DNA of 64,000 nucleotides, from assembly GCF_018294505.1 (NCBI RefSeq), contig NC_057814.1, forward strand, positions 37,761,054-37,825,053, in the 5' to 3' direction. The translations under genes and the position numbers were made by a program. This stretch comes from Triticum aestivum (taxonomy: Eukaryota > Streptophyta > Magnoliopsida > Poales > Poaceae). Shown piece after piece: positions 22,013 to 36,015 of this stretch; the first letter of the stretch is position 1; each line of letters starts with the position of its first letter. The notes under the pieces are model-generated. The model worked only from the letters and a program-made list of their open reading frames with translations. It made no database searches and had not been told where the DNA came from.

Positions 22013-24710
22013 CACTAGAGTCAATAATCTAGCTTATGCTAATGCACTTCACACCTGTGGCACACCGGTGTAACTATGCTTCGCTTGTGGTATAGCCTGA
22101 TGTCCAACGGATCTGATGACTTCAGTTCCGTGTGTATCTTTGCATGTCCTCGCGTTTTCACGTTTTCACAAAATTCATATTTTGTGTGGACTTGGCTTTG
22201 TATGTATGTGAATCACAGGTCGAACCTGGATTCCTCAGACTGAGTTATGGAGCAACTACCTGCAGTAGTGTCCCATTGTCAAAAGCCATCTTGGAACTAT
22301 ACTAAGTTCATGAATGAACTATATGATTCAACATCTTCTTTGTCGCTTCTAAAGCGTCAACATACTTAGCCCTTGTTATAGAATTCGCCACAGTAACTAG
22401 TTTGAACAAATTCCAACTAACTGTGCCACACATTGTGTGTTACACAAAACCCTTAATTTAAATCGAAAATCGCATGGAGAAAAGATGAAGACTGTATCGA
22501 TGTAACATTTTACAACGAACTCTTCATGATCTCTGCTTGCGAGAAAACCATGTCATCAGTACTTACTCTAGTACTCTGTGACATCTTTCACTGTTGTCCC
22601 ATGATCAGTAATTTGATCACTTTGGTATCCATACTCGCAACACCTTGGGAGTATCGGACATATCTGGTTGTTTTACATACCATGGAATACATGATTAATC
22701 CAAACACAAAAGTGTGTGGAATCTACATCATGTATTTTACTCATCAGTGTTTTGGGACACCGAGTCTTGCAAAAACTCTTTCCATGTGACTTTGGCAAGA
22801 ATCACTCCTTGGCGTTTTTTAAATGCTAAAAGGTTTTAGCATCTTGTCAATATGCATTCATTGCTTATCCCCATCAGGTAAATCTATCTCCATAGATCAT
22901 CATGCCTAATATTGAGGCTATTTAGCCTAAGCACTTCATCGAAAAACTATTTTCAAATGAAGTCCTAATTCGTGTCAAGAAATTTATTTCCAATTACCAA
23001 TGTGCCAAGCACATAAGGTTTTTAGAAATATTATTACGCTCCCACTTACTTTATTGAATTACAAGCATCTTCGTTACCCATTGATGAAGTCAAAACCCCT
23101 TTGACCATTTCATCAAAACACGAAGATTCCAACTCCATTTTGCTCTCTTCTGTCCATTGCTGGAACTCTGAAGTTTGCATACCTACTAGCATCCTCTGGA
23201 TCGACAAATTACTTTGGACTGTATCATATACAAGTCCTAGCTTTCATTTCCATCAGATGGAAATCCTTTTATCATCCATGTTTCATATCTCATGATTGAA
23301 ATATGTATTAATTGCTAGTTCAACCCGAACCGACTTTAAGCATCGCTACGATGAAAACAACCTCATCGTAGTCAACTCTTGAACTTGTTATTTCAACAAG
23401 TCGAGCTTTATGGATAAAACATTTTATCCGTATCAGTTTTAAGTTCCATAAATATTCTTTAGACTCTAAGTCTTCCGAAAGGTGTATCAAGGTTTTAATC
23501 TTGAATCACTTATATGGAAACTAACTCGGGTTGTATTGGCATTTAGCCAATTCCGGAGTCAGGGCCCATCAACGCTTCCTTGTGTATCGTAGGTATAATG
23601 TTGTCTAACAACAATATCTCGTTTGCGCACCTGAGAGGTTTGCACGAGCCTTGCCTACGTGGTTCAGCTGCAAGTTCGACCGAAGTTCATACATTTTATT
23701 GTAGAGACTTCCGTATCAGTCGCGGTAGGAAACTCTGGAATTACTTCCAAGGTCTCTTTCCTTTGATCTGATGACGTAGATACTGTTTATCTCGTCGAGT
23801 TGCACTATTCTCCCACTCACCTTTTTGAAAGAACCATTCTCTTTAAAAGCACACCGTTTCGCGGCAAAACTATTTGCCTCGGTATAGTGAGGGAGGAATA
23901 CCCAACATTTTGGTATAACCTACAAAGTAGCACTTGTCTGATTTGGAATAGGTTTGTAACCTTTTACACAAGCCCCATATTCCAAATGTTTAAGAAAAGA
24001 TATAACATGGTTGGGCGTACCATACCATGGCTTCATTTCAACAGACCCGATGTAGCTCTTTTCAGTGTAAAAGCCGCAGTCTCTAAAGCATCACTTTAAA
24101 AGGATAAAGGCAAATTTATTTATGTCATCTTTGACCTTACCATGTCATAAATGGTTTGATTACATCTCCACAGACTTTCCACTTGCAGTGGTGTTCCGGG
24201 AGGTGCAAGTTTATGAAACCCCTTTCACAACTCATCAGACATTCGCTAAACATGTAACTCAAATATTCCTTTGTGCAATCAAATTGCAGAAACATAATTT
24301 TCTTGTTACAATAACTTCTACTTCATTTTTGAGAACCTTTCGAATGATTTCAAAAGATCCAGACTTACGTCTCATCAAGTAAATATCCATATATCTACTT
24401 GAGTCATTTCTGAAGATAAATAAATCCACCACTAACAACACTTATCGGACTACACACATCAAATGTATGATCACTAATAAGTTTGTTGTTCGTTCCTTAT
24501 GGCCTGTGAACGGTATTTTAGTCACTTCACTTTTCGGAGGAAAGTTGCAAGTGTCAGATGATTCAAAATCAAAAAGACTTCAAAATCCATCATAATGGAA
24601 TTTTCCATGCGGGTTTCTCCAATGTGACCAAATGTAGTGCCACACTTGTGTGGTATTCTTTTAGTCTTGCGACATTTAGCGTCAGTGTTATGGATGTATC
24701 ATATTACCCT

Positions 24711-25060
24711 CAATATTCATAACATACGTCCCATCGATGATGGAAGTATGGCCCTTATGTTATTCATAATACTTAACAACAATTGTTGTTTTTATGAACA
24801 ACTCTTTTGCAACAAACATTGTGCAATGGGCTAGAGTGTATGAAACTCTAAAATGAATTATGAAAGTAAACCCAGAGGTATTGTATTATTATCAATATTC
24901 ATAACATACATCTCATTCATAATGAAAGTATGGCCCTTGTGTTATTCATAACATCGAACATAAAAAGTTCTCTTATGAACAACCTTCTTGCAAGATACCT
25001 TATGCAATGGGATAGAGTTTGTAAAACTCTAAATGAATTATGAAAATAAATACAGACGGC
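24711..25060. repeat. 182 bp direct duplication inside the LTR element
   Basis: caatattcataacatac begins at 24,711 and again at 24,893. Both copies continue through agtatggccctt(a/g)tgttattcat and end near aactctaaatgaattatgaaa. Confidence 0.7.
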
Positions 25061-27256
25061 AATACACCGATGGAAGGTATAGTAACATTTACTATGTTCC
25101 CTGTGTATACCTTAACCTCATTTCTAGCTAGTCTTTCAGGCCATAGTAGTTCTTACATCGAGTTGCAACAGAATGCAATCGAGCGGGCATTTTGTGATGA
25201 ACTCACAATACCCAAGAATTAGTGATTAACATGTTTAACCATAATTCGCAAGAACTATATCTTTGACCAGCCTTCTATACATCAAAAACTTGTATGACAT
25301 TCATACATGAGCTGGATATTCCAGTCTTCTTTCCTTTTGCCTTTATACTTCTAACAGTTTAACTTTTAGTATTTCTCCTACTCTCAGAAGAAGCACCCAA
25401 CTTAAGAGTGGCATTAGCCCCGGACTTCCTAGGCGTGTAAGTCATACTAACACCCTTTGGACACTTCCTTTCTCTTTAAGTTGTTGTTTTATTCACCTTT
25501 CATTATATGACAGGCGTTCTTCTGGATCCCTTTCCCAACAGTCAAATGCATAGTAAACACTTTTACTAATACTTGCAAACAAACATTGCTTTGTTTGTAT
25601 CTGAAAATAATTTTCAGTTCCATGAATATCATATAACTATCCCAACTTTCGAAGTTTGGGTTTCATGGAAGCAAACATATTCCACTTGACTGTAACAGAA
25701 TTCTAGCTTTTGGATCGAAGGACGAGAGTCACATGATCCATAGCATTAGCGGGAGGATACGGAAAGCATGCGATAGGACAATGTCCTTCTCGGCACTTTT
25801 GAGGACAATCCTCATATTACGTTACCAATCGTAAAGTTTTAACCAGATATTTAACAGCTATTCAATTTTAATAGGGAAGGTGGAAATGCGAGCCATTATT
25901 CTACAACTATTATGCAAGAAACACTTAGACAGTGTTCATAATTAATTGCACTGAGAATTAAACATGTTAATTCAACAGTGCGCTCCCACTCAAATCAATA
26001 TCTCTCACAATTAATTTTGAGTGATACAAGATCCAGACTTCAATTCATCGCCATAGAATCATCATCTCATAACGGGAATTTTAATCGGTAGGCCAACTTG
26101 CCGATCACATCTCTATGTGACTCTTGCTCATCTTTCGATGCGTGTGTTCCGAGCTCAGGACGATCCTGCCATGAACGTCAAGACAACCAAGTGATCTTGC
26201 TGCGAGGTCTGACCTCACCCGCCTCACACTTCTCTAATCGTTCGTACCCATGCATCCATGGCGCACCCCGAAAAGATAGGTGCCGTGACGGTGCTACACT
26301 TGGGAGAACACTAACTACTTGATATTTTAAGTGAGAGATCACCCTAATAAAAGCGACTACCGCGCAATCAAGAAGGGTGCATCATAAGGGATAAACATCT
26401 CAGGCAATTCATAATAGCATGATATGGTATAGCCCTTTCTGACGGAGAAGTATTTCATTTCTTCGTCTTCGGCATTCGCGTCGGTGTTCACCTTCGCGAA
26501 GATTGCCACCACCTTGTCGATGCACCAGATAATATTGCTATCTCTATAGCTAACAAAATAATGCATTACAACAAGGTTGACACGCAGGTCATTAAAGTGC
26601 AATCATATGGCTCCAGCCATCATGCCGAATCATGACACGCAGGTCATGTTAATCAAATTACATCATATAGTCATCTCATACATAATCGAATTAGTATGAG
26701 CACTGCTATACCACATCACATGCACATCCTGCAAAACCAAGTTAGACGCCTCTAATAGGTTTATGCAAAATTTTATTTTACGTGGCTTCTAAGGTTTTGA
26801 CTTAAACCGCAGCTACCAACGTTTTATCATCAAGTATGATTATTCAAGTTGCTACATTAACATCTCGGGGTGTATGAAACACGAGATAATTAAATCTCGA
26901 GCCCCATACTAAACTTCGTCATACGCATGACCCCCGTGCAGATAATATCTGCAATGCCCTTTCATCTGCGAATTTCATCTTTCTTTTGACTACGGCAGAA
27001 CCCAAAGAACTGATAGCACTTCCATGATCAATCAGGATCACGGATTGCCAGAACTTTGTCAAATTCCACCATGCTGTCTCGAGATTGAGCAAACGCAAAT
27101 TCTAGGGAAGCAACAAGAACGTCGGGTAACAGATTTCATCTGTCACCCGCATAAATAATTTTCAGCAATAGATCTCATCTACTACCTAATTATATTATGC
27201 AATACCCATACATCTCCATGTATTCTAGATCGAAACCTGCATCTACGCATAGCACG

Positions 27257-27269
27257 GCTCTTGATGCCA
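27257..27269 (-). other. Primer-binding site, initiator Met tRNA-like
   Basis: The minus strand reads tggcatcaagagc one base inside the 5' LTR. The usual site complementary to plant initiator Met tRNA is tggtatcagagc, so this is a near match with one substitution and one extra base. Confidence 0.6.
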
Positions 27270-27270
27270 C

Positions 27271-29439
27271 TGTAGGGGAACGCAGCAGAAAACAAAAAAT
27301 TTCCGACCTACGCACCAGCCCAGGACCACTATGGAGACTGCATACATGGTTTGATCTTTTTCGTTACCGACTCGTAGCGCAGCGGGAAGTAGAGTCGATG
27401 ACGATCGGCGGTGCAGATCCCCGCAGCTAGGATTTACAACCTCCCAACCGCGAGGATGTATACCCTCATCTGCTCCTCAGACAGCCCTCCGGGAGGCGGT
27501 CGAACAGCCCCCCGGACGGTGTCGCGGACAGCCCTTCGGGAGGACCTTCGAAACTCGAACGGTCACTCGGACAGCCCTTCGGGAGGACCTTCGAAACTCG
27601 GACGGTCACACGGACAGCCCTTCGGGAGGCACTCACGAACTAAGACCGAAACTACGATCTCTCTACAGAGTTGCACACATACGGTGTCATCTATCCGGCA
27701 GGGCTTCGCCGTCCAGAACTAGTTCCTGCCGGAACCCAGACAGCCTTACGGCTCTACGAAACTCTTTTCGTGGGAGGGAGAGAAGAAGCCAGATAATGCA
27801 TGGCATGTGTATGAGAGCAAGGGATGAGTGTGGAGGGCTGCCCCTCCACCTCTATTTATAGGAAATCCCAAGGGGGTAGGGTAGTTTCACAAAAAACCCA
27901 AAATGCACATGAATGAAGTCCTTCCACAAGGACCTAGGAGTGAAACCAAGGAACAAGAGGGTCCCCAAGGGGGGATACCCCATGTGGCCGGCCACACCCC
28001 CATGAGGGGCCCAAAAATGGCTCCTATCCATCCATGTCATCCCCAAGATCTTTTGGAGCAAAGCCCCAAAAGGTGGCTTTCCATAAAGTAACCATAAAGC
28101 TGATTTTCACTATTCACGACGACATTTTTCAGCGTCTGATCGAACTGAAAATATTTATGTGGGCTAAGAACATTTCCAGTACCCACTAAAATGATTTTCA
28201 ACGCGTTCCGAAACAATTCCGGTTTTAGTGATTTTCATCTGCGAAACGCATCTGAAGTGGCTCCGGCAGCTCCGGAACATTTCCGGTTTTTATCTCAGAA
28301 AATTCCAAAAAGCTTCCAGAATGATTCTGGCATCCTCCAAGAATTATCAGGCATGTGCCGAAACCAATTTGACTTAATGGTGTATCCCGAAACAACTTTT
28401 CGGTATCATCGAAACTTATCCGATGACCTCTCTCTGCGGTACGATTCCGCTGTCCGAAACTTTTCGGTGTCCGAAACTTTTTCGGTGATTTTCTCTCAGA
28501 CTCCCTGTCTAGTATTCAGCAGATAGATGACCCTTAAGCGTGTGACCCTATAGGTTCGGTGAAGTATAGACATGACCCGGAACCCCTTCCGATCAATGAT
28601 CAACATCGGAGCCGTGGACACCCATATTGACCCCTATACCCACACGAATAAATATTCGAGTGAACCTCCAGTTGCCGTGTGCTATTCCTGTTGCTTCGCG
28701 ATATGTTACAAATACCCGAGGTGAGACATGTTGGCATTCCCGTGGATCAACAACTTGTCCACTATGCTAGTTACCTCGTTACCGGTATTGTTCTCTTTTC
28801 TCGTTATCGTGTTCCGGCATCCCCGTGATCAAATCACAAAGTGTCTGGCCAGACGATGATGGATACCGTAACACCGAGAGGGCCCAGAGATATCTCTCCA
28901 TCGTCGGAGGAGCAAATCCCAATCTTGAGCTATCAAGTTACTTGACACACTTTTCCATGAACCCGTAAGCCGCCGTAATAGCCACCCATTTACGGATGAC
29001 GTTTAACAAACCCCAAAGTTCATGAAGCAAGCATGAAGAAACTCGATACTCTCATGGTCTAAGGAATCATGCAAACGTTAACCATCTCTGTGTTATGTAC
29101 CAATAAACTTGTGACGAATGAATCTCATAGCATAACATCAATCCGGGTCGATTCAACACAAATGTTCTCTTAACATTGTGCCCTCAAGGTTGCTGACATA
29201 GACATGCCCATGATCAGGAAAACATAACCATCATGCAACACTTGAGCTAGTCTTAGAGGCCAGACTACGAATACATTTTACCGTTTATTATTCCACACGT
29301 GCATATGAGTCTTCCTCCGAGCCTCGTGGTTATTGCAGACTCGAGAACCATAGCAGTTATAGCATGGAACATAAACATAATTATGAACTCGGAGATAAAT
29401 AATATCATTTATTATTGCCTCTAGGGCATATCTCCTACA
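27271..29439 (-). repeat. 5' LTR (right on the window)
   Basis: Nearly identical to 19,831-22,000 and bounded on the right by the GCATC target duplication. In element orientation this is the promoter-bearing LTR. Confidence 0.9.
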
Positions 29440-29444
29440 GCATC

Positions 29445-31267
29445 GTACATGTAGAGCCAGGAGTTTGCCATACATGCTGTGAATTTATATGTGTATTATT
29501 TCTTCTACCTATTATTGAACATGCAGCACAACAAGTCCTCATAAAGAAAGTTATAGTGATAATTATTCTCAACAGAGGGAGTATCTACAAAATATACTGC
29601 CTTTTTGTGTAAGGCGTCTATTACATAGCACAAGTAGAAATTACAAAGTGATTATAGGCGGCCAAATCATGAATGAAAGGAGGGACATGCCCCATCCAAA
29701 CATTACTACCCCAGAAAACAAAGTCTGGGCAACCGCCGCAGGATCATGTTTCGTTTTTTTTTTTACAAACTATGTTGACTTCTGAAAAGACTGAGGCAAA
29801 GTAGCAAAGTGACCTGATTTCTCCGTTAACTGTTGGGTTTCTGCAAGCACAATCATGTGTAGTGTGTTAACTGTGGTGATTGGTGATTACAACAGAACAG
29901 TCAAATTCGAACATCATAGCAAGTATGCAAAAAAAATGTGTATCAACAATAATAGTAAAAGTTTAAAACTGGAATTATTTAGTGCACCCTTGGGTGCTAT
30001 TTTAAAGACGTACTAACCTAATTCCCCCGGTTTGCTCCCTGAGCATCGTCGAAGATTGAACGTTCAACCATCTATGAACCAACCAGTTCCCCTGGTTTGA
30101 AGCAACCTGCTATTTGGCATCTCTGATAATATATGTACAAAACAATCAAAAGATTTTCCTAGATACGTGTAATACATATTAGTTATTATCTTGTAACCAA
30201 GCAATATGCAAGATAAAGTTTCTTTAGGATGACTAAGTTATATGTACATTGTAGCAGATACCAACCTTATTTCTAAACACACATAGAATTGCACGAAATC
30301 ATAGATTTTGTTTGTACAAAAAAATTATATAGTATCTGATGTCTGATCTCAATATTGATCTCGGATTACCAGTTGTACTTCTGAATGAAGTTCCAAGTAA
30401 ATTATTTGAAGCCCATGCAGCAACCACATGAAAAAAAGCACTCAAGACGATGCTTTATCTTTAAATCATACCACCTCTAATCCCCTAGATATCTTATGGA
30501 CCTTGCTTTCTCACACATGAACATTGCCAACAAATACACATACCTAAGCCATATGCACTCTAGCATAAAAATGTATGTTTTGCTAGCTCATCCATGGTAC
30601 TTACACATGCAGTTATCACTTCAATGTTCTTTGCAACCTAGTTAAATGTGGATGACTGGATAAAAATATAAGAAAGTATTTATATTTCTAAAACGTTGCT
30701 GAAAAGAAAAGAAATCCTACAAAATTGAAGACGAAAGCAAAATGTAGATGATAGATACTTATTAATATCATCTTATCATATGCGTTCGATGTAGCAGCAT
30801 CTTTGTGGCATTGGTGAAAACTCCCTGCGGCATAAGATCTTCATAACACCAAAACAAAGGAAAGCTTCCAATCGTTTCCAAAAAAAAAAATTTAACAATC
30901 TTCAAATCCATTAAAGGAGTAATCATTTCAATCCCCGGAGGCCAGAATGAGGACTCCTTTGTTGTTGAATTCATTTTTCACAAGAAGAAGAAAAGAAAAG
31001 GAACATATATAAGATAACAAGAAAATCTACATCTCCTGAAATTAAGTATAGATACAACAAAAATATATGTTATTTTACCAACACAGTGAGAACAATTACT
31101 TCCTTGAGATTTCTAAGAAAAATATTCCTGTTAGTTTATCATCAAGCAATTAACAAGAAATGGTTAGAAAAGTCACAATATATTCAATTTTAATGTGACA
31201 TGTGCAGGTATGATCATTAAAAATACACACTGACTTGATCATGCAGATACTAAAGAAAGAAAACAAC
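29445..31267. other. AT-rich intergenic stretch between two transposons
   Basis: No gene is supported. A 68-codon minus-strand frame starting at an ATG at 30,974 and ending at 30,768 reads like protein (Trp, Pro and Met scattered) but carries a Phe run encoded by a poly-A tract and has no recognised family. It may be a decayed exon. No other structure was noticed. Confidence 0.4.
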
Positions 31268-31500
31268 CACTAGTAGGAAAAGGGGCTTTTACCCCGGTTT
31301 GTAAGGGCCTTTTCTCCTGGTTTTCGAACCGGGACTAAAGGGTCGTTACTAAAGCCCTAACCCTTTAGTCCCGGTTCTTACACGAACCGGGACAGAAGGT
31401 CCTCCACGTGGCCACTGCTGCCAGCCCAGGCAGGGGGGCCTTTGGTCCCGGTTGGTGTCACCAACCGGGACCAATAGGCATCCACGCGTCAGCATTTTAG
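31268..31500. repeat. CACTA left terminus and subterminal array
   Basis: Contains the terminus plus motifs such as tttcgaaccgggactaaagg, tagtcccggttcttacacga and tggtcccggttggtgtcacc. Pairs of these motifs face each other and can form hairpins. Such arrays are the expected binding sites of the accessory transposition protein. Confidence 0.8.
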
Positions 31501-31832
31501 GGGCTGGGGTTTTGTTTTTTTTTAAATGGGGGGGTTGGGGGGTTTTGGGGGGTTAATTTAGGTGTTTCATATATTGTGTTAGCTAGCTAATGAATAGAGA
31601 GAAGTGTCCTCTCTTATCTCCGTGCTTGGTCGACGCTACGTACTATATACGCATGGAGAGGACTAGACACGCTAGCTAGTAAGCAAATGAAGGAAACAGA
31701 AGATCGTCATGAACATATGCATACAGAGAGAAGTGATATCGACCACCTCTCCTTCCCCGAGAGATTGGTCGAACAACAAGTTCTCGTATATCTATCTGAC
31801 ACTACCGGCTACATATTTACAATAATTATCTC

Positions 31833-34800
31833 TTACAATATAATCTCGTAATTAAATTGTAAGAACACAGGGTCCACATAGTATTCACCGTTTTCAGCGA
31901 TCACGTGGTCAAGGAAGAATGCCGCCAATTCCTCTTGAATTGGTCGCATACGATCTTCTGCTAGGAGTTCATCCCGCATCCGAAACATCTAATTTGAAGA
32001 AGGGGGTCAGTACATATATATATGAATAAATTAAACTCGACACAAATGATGGTAATAAAATAAAATTGTGAATATTATTGCTTACGCACTTCATATTGTT
32101 CGTCAGAGTAGCCCCGCTCACAGGTCGTGCGGCGGATAGACTCGCAAACGTAGTATCCACAGAAATCATTCCCTTGTTCCTGCCACAACCACTTTACAAG
32201 AAATAGAGGTCAATCTAACTGATAAGCAAGCACGCTAAATGGTATTGATGAAACTAGCACTTGAATCACTAGGAGATGTGCGGAACATACTACTATAGTA
32301 CTTACTTTCGGGTGTCTAAATTGCAGCTTCTTCGGCAGTCCCGGAGCTTTTGTGGTGAATTTTCTCCAAACCCTACTAGACAAAGAAAACAATTACTTGA
32401 TATCAGGAAATGAACAAAGTAGCTTATATGGTGGATAATGATCGATTTAACTTACTTCTCGAGCATTTGAGTCATGTTCGCATAGTCCTGGGGATCTTTT
32501 CGTCTCGAGTCTAAAACGGTTACTACTCCCTGCTCAAGCTTAATCTCTAGGAGAATATAGTGGAAGCTGCACATGCATGCATAAGTCATCAATTACATTA
32601 CCATAACCTGGACTAATAAGGGAAACCGAATATGCACAAGACAGTAACACTCACTTGAAGTTGTAAGGAAAGAGTATTATATATTTGTTTTGATTTATAC
32701 CAACGATCGTAGCAAGTTGGCCTCGGCTTCTTTGGCATGTTTTTCAACCGTATATGCATCTATGAGATTTGTGTTAATGAACCCAATATCACCTATTTGT
32801 CTTTTCTTCAATTCGGCGATCTTCAATCTGCATAATATAGTGAGGATAATTATAAATACATAGAATGAAAGAGCTGACCTATATAGAGAGACTTAATGAC
32901 AGAAGTAGTACTACTTACAGACAGTAGCAAGTGATCGTTGTTTTATCGAGGGCCTTTTGATTGAAAAACTGGAAGAACTCCTCAAATGGAACATTCAGCA
33001 GTTCAATTCCAACGAGGTCATGCTCCGGTTTAACTCTCAGCGTCAAAGTATTCATCCCATCAGACTCTCTTCAGATTTTCATGTACCAATCATGTAATCT
33101 TCGCATCATCATTGTTAGAGATCTTTCATCTTTGACGAGAGGCTTCCCATAATGGTATTTGTGTTCGTCCACCTCCATGATTTCATAATGTACATCGTTG
33201 GGCAGGTAATCTCCAAGATTGCTATAACCGGCCACCATCCTCTGATCATTAGCGACGATGTCTTTAGACACCTTGAGCGGGGGGCACGATTGGTTCGCTT
33301 GTTCGCCGAGCCGGGCAATTTTTTTCCAAGCTCGTCGTTCTTTTAACCTTTTATCACTGACAGTACTTCCCGACCGCTCCGCTTCGACAAATGTCTTTGC
33401 AATAATGTGCTCATAGTTGCCTTTCGGCGGAGACTTGGTGGTTTTGTCAGGGCATCCAGAGTGTGCTTCGCTTTCACCGGATCTACCTTCTCCTCCGGAG
33501 GTGGATGTTTCTTTGCTTTCACCCCTTCAAAGAAGTTCTTCACTTCGGCTCGCACGATCTTTGCGTTCTCCTCCTCGGTCCTCTCGTATGGTAACTTCTC
33601 TGGAGTCTTCAGAGAAGGACCGAATCTCTATTGCCTCCCGCCTCTGGCAGCTGTACTGCTAGACGCCGACAGAGCAGACGGAGCGACTGCGGCTGTCTTC
33701 TTTCCTTGCTTACGAGGCGGAGGAGAAGGACTACGACGCGCCGGAGCAGCCGGAGCGGCGGCGAGTCTCTTCCGCCCTTGCTGACGAGACGGAGAAGGAG
33801 GAGGCTGGATGCTCTGGCACGCCGGCGCGGGCGGAGGAGGCGGAGTGCCGCCACGTGCCGGAGAAGGAGGCTGATGAGTGCCCTGATCACTCGCCGGAGG
33901 AGGAGGCGGAGCAGGAGGCGGAGTGCCGCCACGCGCCGGAGAAGGAGGCTGGGTGCCCTGATCACTCGCCGGAGGAGGAGGCGGCGGTGGAGTGCCCTTA
34001 CTCGCCGGAGGCGTCTAGTTCGGAAGGTTAATGAGCTCCTTCCGCCATAGGCACAGAGTCTTCAGAGCTAAACCCAGCCGAGTCTCCCCTTCACCGGTAG
34101 GGTGGTCAAGCTGGAGGTCCTCAAATCCCTCCGTTATTTCATCCACCATCACCCTAACATATCCTTCTGGAATCGGCCGGCAGTGGTAGGTTGCGCCCGG
34201 TTCAGGAGGTAAAACAGAGCCAAGCCGCCTTGACTTTGAAGTTCTGCCATTGCGCCAGAAGGTGGCAATGTTGAGACTCCGTGATAGCATCCACGGGGTA
34301 GCTAGCAGGAGCCGTCAAGACATGCTCCGGCTGAAGCAGCTCGGTGGAAGCCACGCTGCTTCTCCGCTGAGATGGCGGGGTAGCTTCGGGGGTAGTTTCG
34401 GCATGTAGATTGCCGTCTCGTTCCTCTAGCGCTTGAACCCTTTCGTGCAGCTTCTGAATTTGGGTCTGCTCCATTTTTTTCCTCCTCTCCTGGCTTTTGT
34501 AACCACCTACGTCCGGAAAACCAGCCTTCCACGGAACGGAGCCTGGCGTGCCTCGTGTCCGTCCAGGGTGCTCAGGATTCCCGAGGGCCATTGTGAGCTC
34601 GTCGTTCTCTCTGTCTGGAACGAATGTCCCTTCCTGCGCTGCATCGATATATTGCTGAATCTTCTTGACTGGTATTCTCAAAAGCTCGTTCGTCCAAACG
34701 CACCTCCCTAATACAGGGTCCAAGGTTCCGCCAGCCCCGAAGAACCAAGTCCGGTAACGGTCTGTCCAGTTCATTGTCTGTGGTTATATCCCTTTTTCAA

Positions 34801-35740
34801 GCAGATCATTCTCAGCCTTGGCCCACTTAGGCCGGGCTTTGAGGTAGCCACCTGACCCCATGCGATGGTGAAGCTTCTTCTTCGCAGGATTCTTCTTGTT
34901 TGTCGCTGACATCTTCTTACTCTTTTCCGATGTCTTGTGGGCCACAAATGTGGGCCAGTGATCTCTGATCTTCTCATACCGGCCGATGAATTCTGGTGTC
35001 TCTTCTTTGTCGACAAACGTTTTCAGCTCATTCTTCCACCTCCTGAATAGGTCTGCCATCTTCTTAAGAGCATGAGACTTGATTAATTGCTCTTTAACTG
35101 GCTTCTCCGGATCCCCCTCTGGCGGTAGGGTGAAATTTGCCTTCAGCTCAGTCCAAAGATCATCTTTCTGCATATCATTGACATAAGACACCTCAGGGTC
35201 TTCCTTCTTAGGCTTATACCATTGCTGGATGCTGATCGGGATCTTGTCCCTAACTAGAACCCCGCACTGAGCAGCAAATGCATCCTTTGTCCGAATGGGC
35301 TCAATCGGTTGGCCGTCGCACGCGATTGTTGTGATCTCAAACCTTTCATCCGAGCGCAACTTTCTCTTCGGGCCTCGTCTCTTTACCGAAGTTGTGCTCG
35401 ATCCGGGGAGCTCAAAAAAAGAAGAAAGACGAGTGTTAATTAATATGTGTACATACCAAAACAATGAATGCATCAATTAGCTAGTCAGCACAGGCTTAAC
35501 TAATATATTTACCTGGCCGGACTCTGTTCGGTCACCGGAGCCGTCACCACGGGCTCCTTCTTGCACCAGCATTGGGTCACCGGAGCCATCATAATCATGT
35601 CTTTCCTCCTCCACTCTTCGATCACCGTAGCCTGCTTCTTCACCCTGTTCTTCCAGACCATCATTGTCGTTAAGATACGACAAGATATCACCTCTGGCTA
35701 AGATTATGTCCCCCAACACCTCGTCCGTGCTCCATTGTTT
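31833..35740 (-). pseudogene. CACTA ORF2: Transposase_24-like protein fused to Ulp1-like C48 protease, decayed
   Basis: Exon 35,740-35,513 (76 codons, acidic) joins in phase 0 to a long exon starting at 35,410. That exon holds a basic KRRGPKRK stretch and, at about 34,650-34,450, EGTFVPDRENDELTMALGNP and GTPGSVPWKAGFPDVGGY, typical of Transposase_24 (En/Spm accessory) proteins. A Pro/Ser-rich linker follows (34,010-33,640). Exons from about 32,620 downward resemble C48 Ulp1-type proteases: His at 32,560-32,562 (HYILLEIKL), Asp at 32,509-32,511 (VTVLDSRRKDP), Cys at 32,159-32,161 (NDFCGYYVCESIR). The last exon ends at a TAA at 31,833-31,835. In-frame stops occur at 34,784, 34,015, near 33,633 and near 33,070, with frameshifts near 34,235 and 33,430. 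The 5' end is unresolved. Confidence 0.75.
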
Positions 35741-36015
35741 CTGCAAATATTACAACATGGCAATTATTACACAAACATGACAGCAGGTGGATATATTAGT
35801 GCAAACGTAGACCTAGCTTATTCCGGGTCTGGGGTGGCCTCGGCAACGCTTCAAGGGTAGGGGCGCGGCGGGAGGGGGTAGGAGACCGACATCATTTTTT
35901 TCTAGGATTTGGGTGTCCTCGAGAGCTTTGGTTGAGCGAGAGGGCCGGGGGGTGCTCCCGTGGTATAAGTTATCACGGTCGAGAGGGGCTATAAATATCG
36001 ACCGTCCATCATGTC

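Larger units (their letters stand above)
22001..27270 (-). other. Internal domain of the LTR element, no coding capacity seen
   Basis: This 5.3 kb AT-rich domain has only short, stop-ridden frames on both strands. None shows zinc-knuckle, integrase or reverse-transcriptase motifs. An internal duplication of about 182 bp is listed separately. The conserved length and intact ends suggest a family of non-autonomous elements rather than a random deletion. Confidence 0.65.
19831..29439 (-). mobile_element. Complete non-coding LTR retrotransposon (LARD-like, copia-type ends)
   Basis: Two long direct repeats of 2,170 and 2,169 bp (19,831-22,000 and 27,271-29,439) begin TGTAGG and end CCTACA. GCATC flanks both sides (19,826-19,830 and 29,440-29,444) as a perfect 5 bp target duplication. 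A primer-binding-like site next to the right LTR and a purine tract next to the left LTR put the element on the minus strand. The LTR start (tgtaggagatatgccctaga on the minus strand) resembles copia families of Triticeae. The 5.3 kb interior has no gag, protease, integrase or reverse transcriptase frame that I can recognise, so it must have depended on enzymes supplied in trans. Confidence 0.9.
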
